The translations under genes and the position numbers were made by a program. From the NCBI RefSeq assembly GCF_014649015.1, contig NZ_BMSF01000022.1, forward strand, positions 1 through 64,000: a stretch of DNA of 64,000 nucleotides. The letters are read 5' to 3'. A model generated the notes under the pieces. The model did not search any database, was not told the DNA's origin, and worked only from the letters and a program-made list of their open reading frames with translations. This DNA is from Streptomyces narbonensis (GTDB lineage: Bacteria > Actinomycetota > Actinomycetes > Streptomycetales > Streptomycetaceae). Positions 17,252-26,368 of this stretch are shown here, piece by piece. Numbering within the stretch: position 1 is the stretch's first letter; every line of letters begins with the position of its first letter.

Positions 17252-17701
17252 TCATCCTCCGGAGGGCAGGCCGGTCCGGGGGGCCGTCGTGAGGTGGGCC
17301 CCGACCCGCTTCACCATCAGCGTCATCTCGTAGGCGACCTGGCCGACGTCGGAGTCGGCGTCGGCGAGCACGGCCAGGCAGCTGCCGTCACCGGCGGCCG
17401 TGACGAACAGGAAGGCGTCCTCCAGCTCGACGACCGTCTGGCGGACCTTGCCCGCCTCGAAGTGGCGCCCGACGCCCTTGGCGAGGCTGTGGAAACCGGA
17501 CGCGACGGCGGCCAGGTGCTCGCCGTCCTCGCGGGTCAGCTGCTGTGAGGCGCCGGTGGGCAGCCCGTCGCTGGAGAGCACCAGGGCCTTGCGGATGGAC
17601 CCGACCCGCTGGACGAGTTCGTCGAGGAGCCAGTTCAGCTCGCCGTTTCCGTGGCCGAATGCGGAGGTGGTGCTGGGTGCTGCGGCGTTCGGTGCGGTCA
17701 T
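17252..17701 (-). CDS. cvnB: Conservon roadblock/LC7 protein CvnB
   Basis: A 149-aa roadblock/LC7-domain protein (LNWLLDELVQRV, ALVLSSDGLPTGAS). Such proteins regulate small GTPases; the partner is CvnD. Its ATG overlaps the cvnA stop (ATGA at 17698-17701). Length and order are typical of conservons. Confidence 0.95.
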   Translation of the reverse strand: MTAPNAAAPSTTSAFGHGNGELNWLLDELVQRVGSIRKALVLSSDGLPTGASQQLTREDGEHLAAVASGFHSLAKGVGRHFEAGKVRQTVVELEDAFLFVTAAGDGSCLAVLADADSDVGQVAYEMTLMVKRVGAHLTTAPRTGLPSGG

Positions 17702-20520
17702 CGACCGTCCCCCTCGGGTGTCGTTCCTGGTGCTGACGTGTCGTCCGGGTCCGCTGTGTGCCGTCGGCCGCGCTGCCAGCCCCGCTGCATGGCGGCCATG
17801 CGGGCGCGTACCTCCTCGGCGTCGCGCTCGAAGGATTCGGGCCCGGAGTCGCCGACGGTCGTACGGTCGTCGGCGCCCGCTCCCGCGGCCCGGTCGGCCG
17901 GCCGCTCGGTCTCGCGCAGCTGGGGCGCGAGGTTGGCCTGGCGGACGCGGCGCGGCAGCCCGCCGAACGACTCGGGGTCCGCCGAAGCCACGGGGCCCTC
18001 CGGGGTCACGCGTCCCTTCGAAGCCACGGGGCCCTTCGGCGGTACGGGACCCTTCGGCGGTACGGGAACGAGAGTGGGGCCCTGGACCGGGACCGGGGAA
18101 GCGTCGGGGACCGCGGGATGCGAGCGGCCGGGTTCGTCGACGCGGCGGCCGCGGTCCACGACCAGCGTGGGGGTGGAGCGGCGCGGCAGCGGGACCGGGG
18201 CGCGTACGACTCCGTCGGCGCGCGCGTCGTCCTCGCTCCGGCCGGTCGTCTGGTCGGGGGCCTGCTGGTGCTGCTCGCCGGCCGGCGAGAGGCCGGAGCG
18301 GCGGCGGTCACGGGGCCGGAAGAGGCCGCCGCGCTCGCTCTCGGTGTCGAGGATGTCGGCGGACCGGTCGAACAGCACGTCGAACTCGTCGCCGTCGAGC
18401 GGCGCTTCCAGCTCGACGGGACCGTCCAGGACCCCGGGGGCCTCGGCCACATCGGGGACCCGGGCCAGCACGGGACGACGGGTCGGCAGCGGCGTGGGGC
18501 CGGCGATGTCGCCGTCGCGGTGGTCGTCGCCATCGGTGTGGCCGCCGCGCTCCAGGGTCTTTCCGTCCGGAGTCCTGGCGTCCACGGACTTGCGGTCCAG
18601 GCGGAATCCGGCGCCCTGGGTCTCGGGCGCGTCGGTGAGCAGCGCCGCCGGGATGAAGACGACCGCGGTGGTCCCACCGTACGGGGAGGGCTGGAGCGAG
18701 ACGCGGACGTTCTGCCGCTGGGCGAGCCGGCTGACCACGAAGAGGCCGAGGCGGTCGGTGTCCGAGAGCTCGAACTCGGGGGTCTCGGCGAGCCGGAGGT
18801 TGGCGTCGAGGAGCGCGTCGGCGTTCATGCCGAGACCCCGGTCGTGGATCTCCAGCGTGAAGCCGTTGGCGACGCGCTCGCCGAGCACCTGCACGGCGGT
18901 GTGCGGGGGCGAGAACACCGTGGCGTTCTCGAGGAGTTCCGCGATGAGGTGGGTGAGGTCGGCGACGGCGGGGCCGCCCACGCCGAGGCGGGGCAGCCTG
19001 CGTACCTCGATCCGCTCGTAGTCCTCGACCTCGGCGACGGCGGCGCGGACGACGTCCATGAGCTGGACGGGCTTGCGCCACTGGCGGGAGGGGGCGGCGC
19101 CGGACAGGATCACGAGGCCTTCGGCGTGCCGCCGCATGCGGGTCGTGAGGTGGTCGAGGCGGAAGAGGTCCGCGAGCTCTTCGGTGTCCTCCGTGCGCCG
19201 CTCCATGGTGTCGAGGAGGGTGAGCTGACGGTGGAGCAGGACCTGGTTGCGGCGGGCGAGGTTGACGAACACCTCGGAGACCCCGCGGCGCAGCTCCGAC
19301 TGCTTGACGGCGGCCTCGACGGCGGCGCGCTGGAGGGTGTTGAGGGCCTGGCCCACCTGGCCGACCTCGTCCTCCCCGTACCGGAGGTGGGGCACCTCGA
19401 TGCCGACGTCGACGTGTTCGCCGGCGGCGAGCCTGCGCATGACACTGGGCAACCGCACGCCGGAGACCTCCTGGGCCTCCTTCTGCAGGCGGCGCAGGTC
19501 GTGGACGAGGGAGCGGCCGATGCGGACGGAGATGACGACCGAGGCGAGCAGGGCGAGGAAGCCGAGGACGCCGGCGACGCCGACCTTGAGGAGCACGCTG
19601 TAGGCGGCGGGCTGGACGCGGTCCTGGTAGCGGTCGCCCGCCGCGGTGTTCTCGCGGGCGAGGTCGTCCAGGACGGGGCTCGCCTCCTCCTGCCAGTAGG
19701 CGGCGGTGACGGCGCGCGGCTCGTCGGTGGGGCCCTCGTCGATGATCGCCTTCTCGGCGGCCCGCAGTGCGGTGGTCTCAGGGCTGGCCCAGTACTTCTC
19801 GAACCGCTCGCGCTCGGCGGTCGGCAGGAGTTCGAGGTTGACCTCGTAGAACTGCTCGCGGTTGGCGATGAGGTTCGAGATCGCCCGGAGTTCAGGGGCG
19901 GTGATCCGGTCCGCGACGAGCGCGGAGAGGACGAGCGCGTCCTCGCGGGAGAGGACCTCGCGGGCGCGGGTGATGCCGACGAGGGCGCGGCCCTGCTTGT
20001 CCATCTCCACGTTCTCGAGGGCGTGGAGGGTGATGAGGAAGCTGTAGCAGGGGTCCACGAGCCGGTTGTAGAACTCGAGGGCCTGGATGCGGCCGATGCT
20101 GCGCTTCTCGACGGAGCGGCGCAGCGATTCGAGGTCGTCGAGCGCGTCGAGGAGGGAGTTGAGCCGCTGGGTGGTGACGGGCCGCATCTCCTCGCGTACG
20201 CCCGGATCGGCGGCGTTCGCCCGGATCCGGGATATCTGGAGGTCGGTGGCACGGCGGGTCTCGCGCAGGGAGGCGAGGGCCGTGGAGCCCCGGGGGTCGG
20301 CGAGGTAGACGAGCGACTGGCGGCGTTCGAGCTGGATGACACGGGCGGTGTCCTCCAGCGGGTAGCCGACCTTCTCGACGATGTAGCCGACGTCGAGGAG
20401 CTGGTCGGCCTCGCGGCCCGTGAGGACCGTCGAGAAGGCCCAGAGGCCGGTCAGGGAGACGAGCGGTACGAGGAGCAACGCCACGATCTTCCGGCGGATG
20501 GACTTCCCGCGAAAGCGCAT
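17698..20520 (-). CDS. cvnA: Conservon sensor histidine kinase-like protein CvnA
   Basis: A 940-aa membrane sensor. A first membrane segment (IVALLLVPLVSLTGLWAF, about residues 10-28) is followed by a long extracellular nitrate/sensing-type helical domain, a second segment (VGVAGVLGFLALLASVVISV, about residues 315-335), HAMP and coiled coil, then an HATPase domain (LIAELLENATVFSPP, IHDRGLGMN). A recognisable phospho-accepting H box is not obvious, as is usual in CvnA. The C-terminal 300 residues are low-complexity and carry PPKGPV repeats. ATG 20520 (MRFRGKSIRRK) was chosen; the frame is open 26 codons further upstream. Confidence 0.93.
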   Translation of the reverse strand: MRFRGKSIRRKIVALLLVPLVSLTGLWAFSTVLTGREADQLLDVGYIVEKVGYPLEDTARVIQLERRQSLVYLADPRGSTALASLRETRRATDLQISRIRANAADPGVREEMRPVTTQRLNSLLDALDDLESLRRSVEKRSIGRIQALEFYNRLVDPCYSFLITLHALENVEMDKQGRALVGITRAREVLSREDALVLSALVADRITAPELRAISNLIANREQFYEVNLELLPTAERERFEKYWASPETTALRAAEKAIIDEGPTDEPRAVTAAYWQEEASPVLDDLARENTAAGDRYQDRVQPAAYSVLLKVGVAGVLGFLALLASVVISVRIGRSLVHDLRRLQKEAQEVSGVRLPSVMRRLAAGEHVDVGIEVPHLRYGEDEVGQVGQALNTLQRAAVEAAVKQSELRRGVSEVFVNLARRNQVLLHRQLTLLDTMERRTEDTEELADLFRLDHLTTRMRRHAEGLVILSGAAPSRQWRKPVQLMDVVRAAVAEVEDYERIEVRRLPRLGVGGPAVADLTHLIAELLENATVFSPPHTAVQVLGERVANGFTLEIHDRGLGMNADALLDANLRLAETPEFELSDTDRLGLFVVSRLAQRQNVRVSLQPSPYGGTTAVVFIPAALLTDAPETQGAGFRLDRKSVDARTPDGKTLERGGHTDGDDHRDGDIAGPTPLPTRRPVLARVPDVAEAPGVLDGPVELEAPLDGDEFDVLFDRSADILDTESERGGLFRPRDRRRSGLSPAGEQHQQAPDQTTGRSEDDARADGVVRAPVPLPRRSTPTLVVDRGRRVDEPGRSHPAVPDASPVPVQGPTLVPVPPKGPVPPKGPVASKGRVTPEGPVASADPESFGGLPRRVRQANLAPQLRETERPADRAAGAGADDRTTVGDSGPESFERDAEEVRARMAAMQRGWQRGRRHTADPDDTSAPGTTPEGDGR

Positions 20521-20935
20521 GGCCTCCCCCAGCTCGGCCCCCGCGCGCCACGGAGGTCCTGCACGCTCGTGACGGCGCGCGTCAACACGCGGCGTCAACC
20601 TTCGGATTCAAACAAATGGCGGCGTGAGCCTACTACTGCATCACGGCCATCTCGAAGGCATGTCCGGACGATTTTCAGCCTGTCGAGTGAGCGTTGATCA
20701 TGAGATGTCCCAGTATTCGGGGAGTTGGGATCGGCCACTGTGGCACAGGACACCTGATGGTGTGCCATTTCTCCGGCCTGCGGAGATGGCTGGAACTGTG
20801 CGTTCCGGTCAGATTCAGGCGAAACCTTTTCCCGCTCTCGTGCGTCATTAAGTACGGGGAGGGTCCTGTCCGCGTAAAGGCACTCACAACGGGCAGCCGT
20901 CCCTCAGGCGTTCAGTGGTGGGGAGTGACAGGACG
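20521..20935. promoter_or_regulatory. Divergent intergenic region with TGGCACA/TGTGCCA dyad
   Basis: The 415 bp between cvnA and the divergent small membrane protein gene are less GC-rich than their surroundings and contain no credible gene. TGGCACA at 20741-20747 and TGTGCCA at 20761-20767 form a perfect 7-bp inverted repeat with a 13-bp spacer, a possible operator. Promoters for both genes should lie here, but no consensus pair was clear enough to assign. Confidence 0.4.
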
Positions 20936-21424
20936 ATGGAACACGAGTCGCGGTCGGCGCGGCAGTTGTGGGTGGACGACGAGAAGGGCCGGCAGCGGAT
21001 GCCGGATCCGGTGCGCAACGCCGCCGTGCGCGCCGTGATGATCACGTCGGTGACGCTCATCCAGGGGGTGGTGGCCTTCTACTGCTCGGTCGCGGGCTCC
21101 TGGCTGGCGTTCCCGATGACGATCAGCTCGGTGGTGTCGACGGTCGTGGCGACCTGGAGCGTCCTCGATGTCTGGATCACCCGTCAGGTGTGGCGCCAGC
21201 GCAACGGGGTCGTGTCGGAGCCGAGCAGTACGGCACGTCAGCTGCGGCGCGAGCGGCGCGCGGAGGAACGGGCGGAGGAGGAGGCCGAGGATCGGGCCGG
21301 AGAACGGGCCGGAGAACGGGCCGAGGACAGGTCGGATGCTCGTCAGGACGCCCGGACGGATGCCCGGGCGGACGGTCGGGCCCCCTCCCGGGCGAAGGCG
21401 GCCCGGTTGTCCGAGGCTGCCTGA
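20936..21424 (+). CDS. Small membrane protein with charged C-terminal tail
   Basis: A 162-aa protein of unrecognised family. Two hydrophobic segments (about residues 30-50, VMITSVTLIQGVVAFYCSVAG, and 53-75) form a hairpin. They are followed by about 75 residues dominated by Arg, Glu, Asp and Ala (RRERRAEERAEEEAEDRAGER), probably a helical cytoplasmic coil. ATG 20936 is preceded by GGGAG and AGGA. It stands alone between the divergent cvn operon and the convergent SMC-like operon. The repetitive tail suggests fast divergence. Confidence 0.7.
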   Translation: MEHESRSARQLWVDDEKGRQRMPDPVRNAAVRAVMITSVTLIQGVVAFYCSVAGSWLAFPMTISSVVSTVVATWSVLDVWITRQVWRQRNGVVSEPSSTARQLRRERRAEERAEEEAEDRAGERAGERAEDRSDARQDARTDARADGRAPSRAKAARLSEAA

Positions 21425-21518
21425 GACCTGGTCCGGGCCTCGGTCCGGGCCCTGCTCGCCTGTCGTGCCGGAGCGGCCCGGCCCCCTCGCGGGGGCCGGG
21501 CCGCTCCGGCGTCGTGGG

Positions 21519-24500
21519 TCAGGCGGTGGGCTGCGGTGCGGTGGGGTCGTCGGACGCGTGCCGGCGGAACATCCGCGTCGCCGTGATCTCGCCGTGGATC
21601 GACTCACCCTCCCCGGCCGCCTGCGGCAGACCGGGACGCAGGTGCTCCTCCACGCTGATGTACTTGAGCCCGGCCCGCAGGTCGGCGTCGTTGCGCAGCC
21701 GGATCACCAGCGGGAACTCGGCCAGCGCCGTCGTGTCGAACAGGCCCGTCGTGTACAGCAGCTGAACGCCGAGCGCGTCCGACACGGCCCGCTGCAGCTC
21801 CAGCAGGTACGTGGCGTTGGCGCGGCCGATCGGATTGTCCAGGAAGAGCGTGCCCGCGTGGCGGTGCTTGTCCCGGCCCCGGTCGTTGGAGCGGAGCGCC
21901 GCCATCGTGCAGTACAGGGCGATCGCCGCGGTGAGCAGCTGGCCGCCGGAGAAGACGTCGCCCATCTGCCCGACGGGCACCCGCTCGGCGCGCAGCACGG
22001 CGTCCGGCTTGAGGATCTCGACGGAGACGCCCTTGGGTTCGAGGGCCGCCTGCACGCCCCTCAGCAGCAGGGACATGCCGTCGCGGCGCAGGTCGGAGTT
22101 CTTCTTGACGGCGGCTCGGGTCGCCTCGTCGACGACCTCGCCGAGCCGCTCCGCGAGGGTCGCCTGATCGGGCTCCTCGAAGCGGATCCGCAGGAACTCC
22201 TGGCCCGACCACTCGCCGAGCCCCTCGGGGAGCCGGGACAGCCGCTGCGCGGAGCGGAGTGTCGTGAGCGAGGACTCCACGAGGCCGCGCAGCCGGTCCA
22301 CGATCGAGTCGCGGTTGCGCTCCAGCTGCGCCAGCTCGTCCGTGAGGACCCGGAGCCGGGGCGCGAAGGCCTCGGCCCACTTGGCGGCGTGCTCGGGCAG
22401 CGCGGACGCGGGGAGTTCGCGGATCTGCTGGCGTGCCGGGGTGCGGACCTGCTCGTAGCGGGTGGAGTTGGCGTGCCGGACGAGGATGTCGCTCGCCTCG
22501 CGCACGGCGGCGTCGGCGGCGGACAGCTCGGCCGTGCAGCCGCGCAGCGCGCGGCGCGCCTCGCCCGCCGTCGTGCGGGCCTCCTCCAGGGTGCCCGTGT
22601 ACGTCTCGGACTCGTCGCGCTCCTCGTCGGCGTGGTCGCGGAGCAGGTCGCGCAGGAGGGCCGACGTCTCGTCGAAGCCGCCCGCCGCGTCCTCGGCGGA
22701 CCGGTGGTCCCGGAGCAGCCCGGCGTGCGCGGCCCGTGCCGACTCCAGGGCGTCGGTACGGGAGGCCAGTTCGCCGGTCGCGGTACGCAGCAGCGCCTGC
22801 GCCTGCTCGGCGTCGACGGGCACGCGGTCCTCGGGCAGCTCGGTGTGCGCATCGCCGTCCTCGGGGGCCAGGCGCTCGGACTCGCCGCGGAGCCGGCCGA
22901 GCTTCTCGCTCGCCTCCGTGGCGCGCGACTCCAGCATCTGGACGAGGGACTCGGCGCGGGCGGCGGCCGCCTGCCGGGACGGGCCGTCGGCGCCGTCGGT
23001 GGACTCCAGGAGCTGTTCGGCTCGGGTGCGGACCTTGTTGGTGAGGCGGTCGAGCTCGGCGAGGGCGGCGGACTCGTCGCTCTCGGCGCGGGCCTGCTCG
23101 GCGCGCAGGTCGGCACCGACGCCGACCTTCTCGTACAGCTGGGAGGCGGCCCGGTAGGCCTCGCGGAGGGTGGGGAGCGCGGTGCGGGGCGCGGCCGGGT
23201 CCTCCTCGGGGAGGGTGTCGGGGGCGCCGGCGATCTCGGCACGCTCGGCGCGCAGGGCGCGGGCCGTGCGGTGGGCGTCGTCGGCGGCGCGCTGGGTCGC
23301 GCGGCGGTCCTCGTCGGCGGCGCGGGCGCGCTCCAGACAGGTCTGGGCGCGGGCCTCGGACTCGGCGGCGTCGTCGGCGAGTTCGCGGAGCTTGGCCTGC
23401 CAGGCGGGGCGCTCGCGCAGCCGGAAGGCCAGGCCCGCGAGGGCATCGGCGGCCCGGCGGGCGCGCTGGGCGGTCTCCTGGCGCTCGTCGCGGAGCTGCG
23501 CCGCCTCGGCGGCGGTCTCGTCGGCCTCGCCCCGTGCCGTGCGGGCCTCGGCGAGGGTCGCGGCGGCGGCCTCGGCGCTCTCGCGGGCGGTCGAGGCGAC
23601 CGCCGCGAGCTCGGCGAGCATGCCGGGCGGGCAGTCCGCGCGCCAGGCGCCGATCCGGGAGGCGAGGGCACGGTCGCCGGCGAGGCGGGCGGCGAGGGTA
23701 CGGATCTCCTCGTCGCGCGCGGTCGCGCGGGCGCGCAGGGCGTGCCGCTCCTCGTCGGCGGCCTGCTCGTCGTGCATGGCGGGGTTCGGCGTAACGAAGA
23801 AAACACTGTAGACACCGCTGTCCTCGCGCTCGCCCGTGTCCTGCGCCGGTACGGGGGCGAGCAGGGCGGCGGCGGTGCCGACGGCGACGGTGGAGCGGGG
23901 CAGCAGGGCCGCCGTGCCGAGGACCTCCCGGGCGCGGCCGTACGAGACGGGGTCGGTGATCACGACGCCGTCGACGAGCTCGGGGCGGGCGGCGAGGACG
24001 CGGGCGTGGTCGGCGGGGTCCACGGCCTGGGCGAGGTAGCGCCAGCCGGGGAGGGCGGGGATGCCCTGCTCTCCGAGGTACTCGACGGTGGCGAGGACAT
24101 CGGGGCCGGGGGGCAGCAGTCCGCCGTCGCCGAGGGCGCCGAGGATGCGGGAGTCGTCGGCCGCGGCGGTGCGCAGGTCGAACAGCTGGCGCTCGGCCGA
24201 GGCGACGGCCTGGTCGAGCATGGTGCGGAGCTCGTCGGCGTACCGGTCGAACTCGGTGACGGTGAGCGGCCCCTGGGGGGCGGTCCCGGGCCCGGCGGCG
24301 AGCCCGAAGGCGGCGCCGGGGACGGCGTCGGAGGCGGGGTCGTCCTCGGAGTCGTCCCGCGAGGCGGAGACCTCCGGCGTGCCGGCCTGGCCGGTGGCTG
24401 CCGCGCGCTGGCCCGGGAGGGGCGAGCCGCCGGCCGGGAGGCTCAGCAGCTCGGCGAGCCGCTCCTCGGAGGCGAGGGACTCTGCGGCGCGGCGCTCCGC

Positions 24501-26276
24501 GTCGTAGGCGTTCCCCGCGGCCTCGGCGGCGTCCGCGGCGCGGGCGGCGGCCAGTTCGGCACGGGCCTCGGTGGCTGCGGCCTCGCGGGCGCGGTCGGCG
24601 GCGGTCCTGGCCGCCTCGCGGGCCGTGTCCCAGAGTGCGACCGCGGTCTTCTCCGCGTCGCTCGCGGCGAGGGCGGCCCGGGCGGGGTCGGCGTCGGGCG
24701 CGGAGTCGTCGAGCCAGCCGGCCCGTACCGCCTCCGCGGTCTCCTGCTCGACCTCGGCGAGCCGCTGGCGCAGGTGGCCGGCCTCGCTGCGGGCCCGCTG
24801 TGCCTCGGTGGCGGCGGCCGTGGCGTCGCGGTGCGCGGTCTCGCTCGCGTCCTGGAGGGCCGTGGAGCGCTCCTCCTCCTCGGCCGCGTGCCGCTCGCCC
24901 TCCTCCGCGGCGGCGGCGAGGGCCCGTACGAGATCGGCGGCGGCCTTCGCGCGGGCGGCGAGGGCGGGCGCGGCGTCCCGCTCGGCCTCGCGGATGGCTG
25001 CGGCCACGCGTGCGGAGCGGTCGCCCGCGGCGCGGTGGCGGAGCACGGCCTCCGCCGCCTGCCAGGCGGAGTGCAGGGTGCGGGCGTCCGTGAGCTCTCG
25101 GCGCTGGGAGGCGGCGCCCTTCTCGGCGGCGGTCAGGGCCAGGGAGGCGTGCCGGTAGGCGAGTTCGGCGGAGATGAGGGCGCTGCGGCCGCGGGCGGTC
25201 TCGGCCTCGGCGACGGCGTGGGCGGCGGAGGTGACCTGCTGGGCGAGCTCGGCCGCCCGGCCGCGCTCCTCGTCGGCGCGGCCGGAGAGCCGGCGGGCGA
25301 GGACGCGGGTGCGCCGCTCGGCCGCCGTGTGGACGTCCCGGGCGCGGGCGCGGGTCCCGGCGGCCTCGACGATGCGGCCGAGGAGGTCGACGGAGCCGGC
25401 CGTGAACTCGCGCTCGGCGGTCAGCTCGGCGCGGCGGCCGAGCTTGTTGCCGAAGCCGCCGACGAGGTCGGCGAGGCCGTCGGTGTCCCGGGTATCGGTG
25501 ACGGCGCGCAGGAGGAGGTCGGTGAAGTCGGAGTCCTTCTTGACCGCGAAGAGGCCCGCGGCCTCGCCCTCGTCGGCGTTCATCTCGCGCTGGTAGCGGA
25601 AGAGTTCGGGGTCGAGGCCGAGTTCGCCGAGGTGTTCGTTCCAGCGGTCGTGGATCTCCTCCCAGACCACCTCCAGGTGCGGGTAGGCCTTGCCGGCCTC
25701 GGTGAGGGCGTCGCGGAAGCCCTTCATCGTGCGGCGGCGGCCGGTGGCCCCGGAGGCGCCCTCGACGGGCCGGCGGACGGAGGTCGCCTCGGCGACGGGG
25801 AGGTTGTCCAGGCTGAGCCCGGGGCCGGGGCGGAAGGAGTACCAGGCCTCGGCGAACTTCCGCGGGTCGTTGGAGACCTGGCGGCCGCGCCACTCGCTGG
25901 CCTTGCCGACGACGACGAGTTCGCCCGTGAGGGTGTGCTGCCACTCCAGGGCGACGTGTCCGCAGTCGTCGGCGAGGAGGAACTTGCGGAGCACGCCCGA
26001 GCTGGCGCCTCCGAGGGTGTTGCGGTGGCCCGGGAGCATGACCGAGAAGATCAGCTTGAGGAGCACGGACTTGCCGCCGCCGTTCTCCAGGAAGAGCACT
26101 CCCGCGGGCGCGGGGCGGCGCGGCGGGCCGACCGGCTCCTCCTCGAAGAACTCCGCCTGGGTGGGGGCGGGGTGGGGCACGGGTGCGCCGACCCCGCGCA
26201 GGTCCAGGACGGTGTCGGCGTAACGCGCACCGGCGGGGCCGATGGAGTAGAGGCGGACCCGGGACAGCTCGTACAT
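21519..26276 (-). CDS. SMC/MukB-like coiled-coil ATPase (Mks/JetC type)
   Basis: A 1585-aa protein built like a condensin ATPase. The N-terminal head has Walker A ENGGGKS (residues 64-70, Lys69). About 1000 residues of Ala/Glu/Arg-rich coiled coil follow, broken near the middle by a less helical hinge-like part (about residues 620-760). The C-terminal head has the ABC signature FSGGQ (1442-1446) and Walker B LFLDN (1477-1481). The residue after the Walker B aspartate is Asn, not the catalytic Glu usual in SMC proteins. YTTGL and VIRLRND follow. It is the last gene of the operon after kleisin-like, proline-rich and MukE-like genes, matching the MukFEB/JetABC order. A role in DNA entrapment or plasmid defence is inferred. 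Confidence 0.82.
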   Translation of the reverse strand: MYELSRVRLYSIGPAGARYADTVLDLRGVGAPVPHPAPTQAEFFEEEPVGPPRRPAPAGVLFLENGGGKSVLLKLIFSVMLPGHRNTLGGASSGVLRKFLLADDCGHVALEWQHTLTGELVVVGKASEWRGRQVSNDPRKFAEAWYSFRPGPGLSLDNLPVAEATSVRRPVEGASGATGRRRTMKGFRDALTEAGKAYPHLEVVWEEIHDRWNEHLGELGLDPELFRYQREMNADEGEAAGLFAVKKDSDFTDLLLRAVTDTRDTDGLADLVGGFGNKLGRRAELTAEREFTAGSVDLLGRIVEAAGTRARARDVHTAAERRTRVLARRLSGRADEERGRAAELAQQVTSAAHAVAEAETARGRSALISAELAYRHASLALTAAEKGAASQRRELTDARTLHSAWQAAEAVLRHRAAGDRSARVAAAIREAERDAAPALAARAKAAADLVRALAAAAEEGERHAAEEEERSTALQDASETAHRDATAAATEAQRARSEAGHLRQRLAEVEQETAEAVRAGWLDDSAPDADPARAALAASDAEKTAVALWDTAREAARTAADRAREAAATEARAELAAARAADAAEAAGNAYDAERRAAESLASEERLAELLSLPAGGSPLPGQRAAATGQAGTPEVSASRDDSEDDPASDAVPGAAFGLAAGPGTAPQGPLTVTEFDRYADELRTMLDQAVASAERQLFDLRTAAADDSRILGALGDGGLLPPGPDVLATVEYLGEQGIPALPGWRYLAQAVDPADHARVLAARPELVDGVVITDPVSYGRAREVLGTAALLPRSTVAVGTAAALLAPVPAQDTGEREDSGVYSVFFVTPNPAMHDEQAADEERHALRARATARDEEIRTLAARLAGDRALASRIGAWRADCPPGMLAELAAVASTARESAEAAAATLAEARTARGEADETAAEAAQLRDERQETAQRARRAADALAGLAFRLRERPAWQAKLRELADDAAESEARAQTCLERARAADEDRRATQRAADDAHRTARALRAERAEIAGAPDTLPEEDPAAPRTALPTLREAYRAASQLYEKVGVGADLRAEQARAESDESAALAELDRLTNKVRTRAEQLLESTDGADGPSRQAAAARAESLVQMLESRATEASEKLGRLRGESERLAPEDGDAHTELPEDRVPVDAEQAQALLRTATGELASRTDALESARAAHAGLLRDHRSAEDAAGGFDETSALLRDLLRDHADEERDESETYTGTLEEARTTAGEARRALRGCTAELSAADAAVREASDILVRHANSTRYEQVRTPARQQIRELPASALPEHAAKWAEAFAPRLRVLTDELAQLERNRDSIVDRLRGLVESSLTTLRSAQRLSRLPEGLGEWSGQEFLRIRFEEPDQATLAERLGEVVDEATRAAVKKNSDLRRDGMSLLLRGVQAALEPKGVSVEILKPDAVLRAERVPVGQMGDVFSGGQLLTAAIALYCTMAALRSNDRGRDKHRHAGTLFLDNPIGRANATYLLELQRAVSDALGVQLLYTTGLFDTTALAEFPLVIRLRNDADLRAGLKYISVEEHLRPGLPQAAGEGESIHGEITATRMFRRHASDDPTAPQPTA

Positions 26277-26368
26277 GGCGGGGGACTCTCGTGCTCGTCG
26301 TGCTCAGGAAGGGCGTCGGTTACGCGGAGCGGGGGCGGGACGGGTGGGACGCGGCGGGGCGGCGGCCG

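Noticed and set aside
21425..21518. jetD/mksG nuclease gene next to the SMC-like operon
   Set aside because: The 94 bp after the ATPase gene hold no frame of suitable length, and the next gene is a 162-aa membrane protein on the opposite strand.
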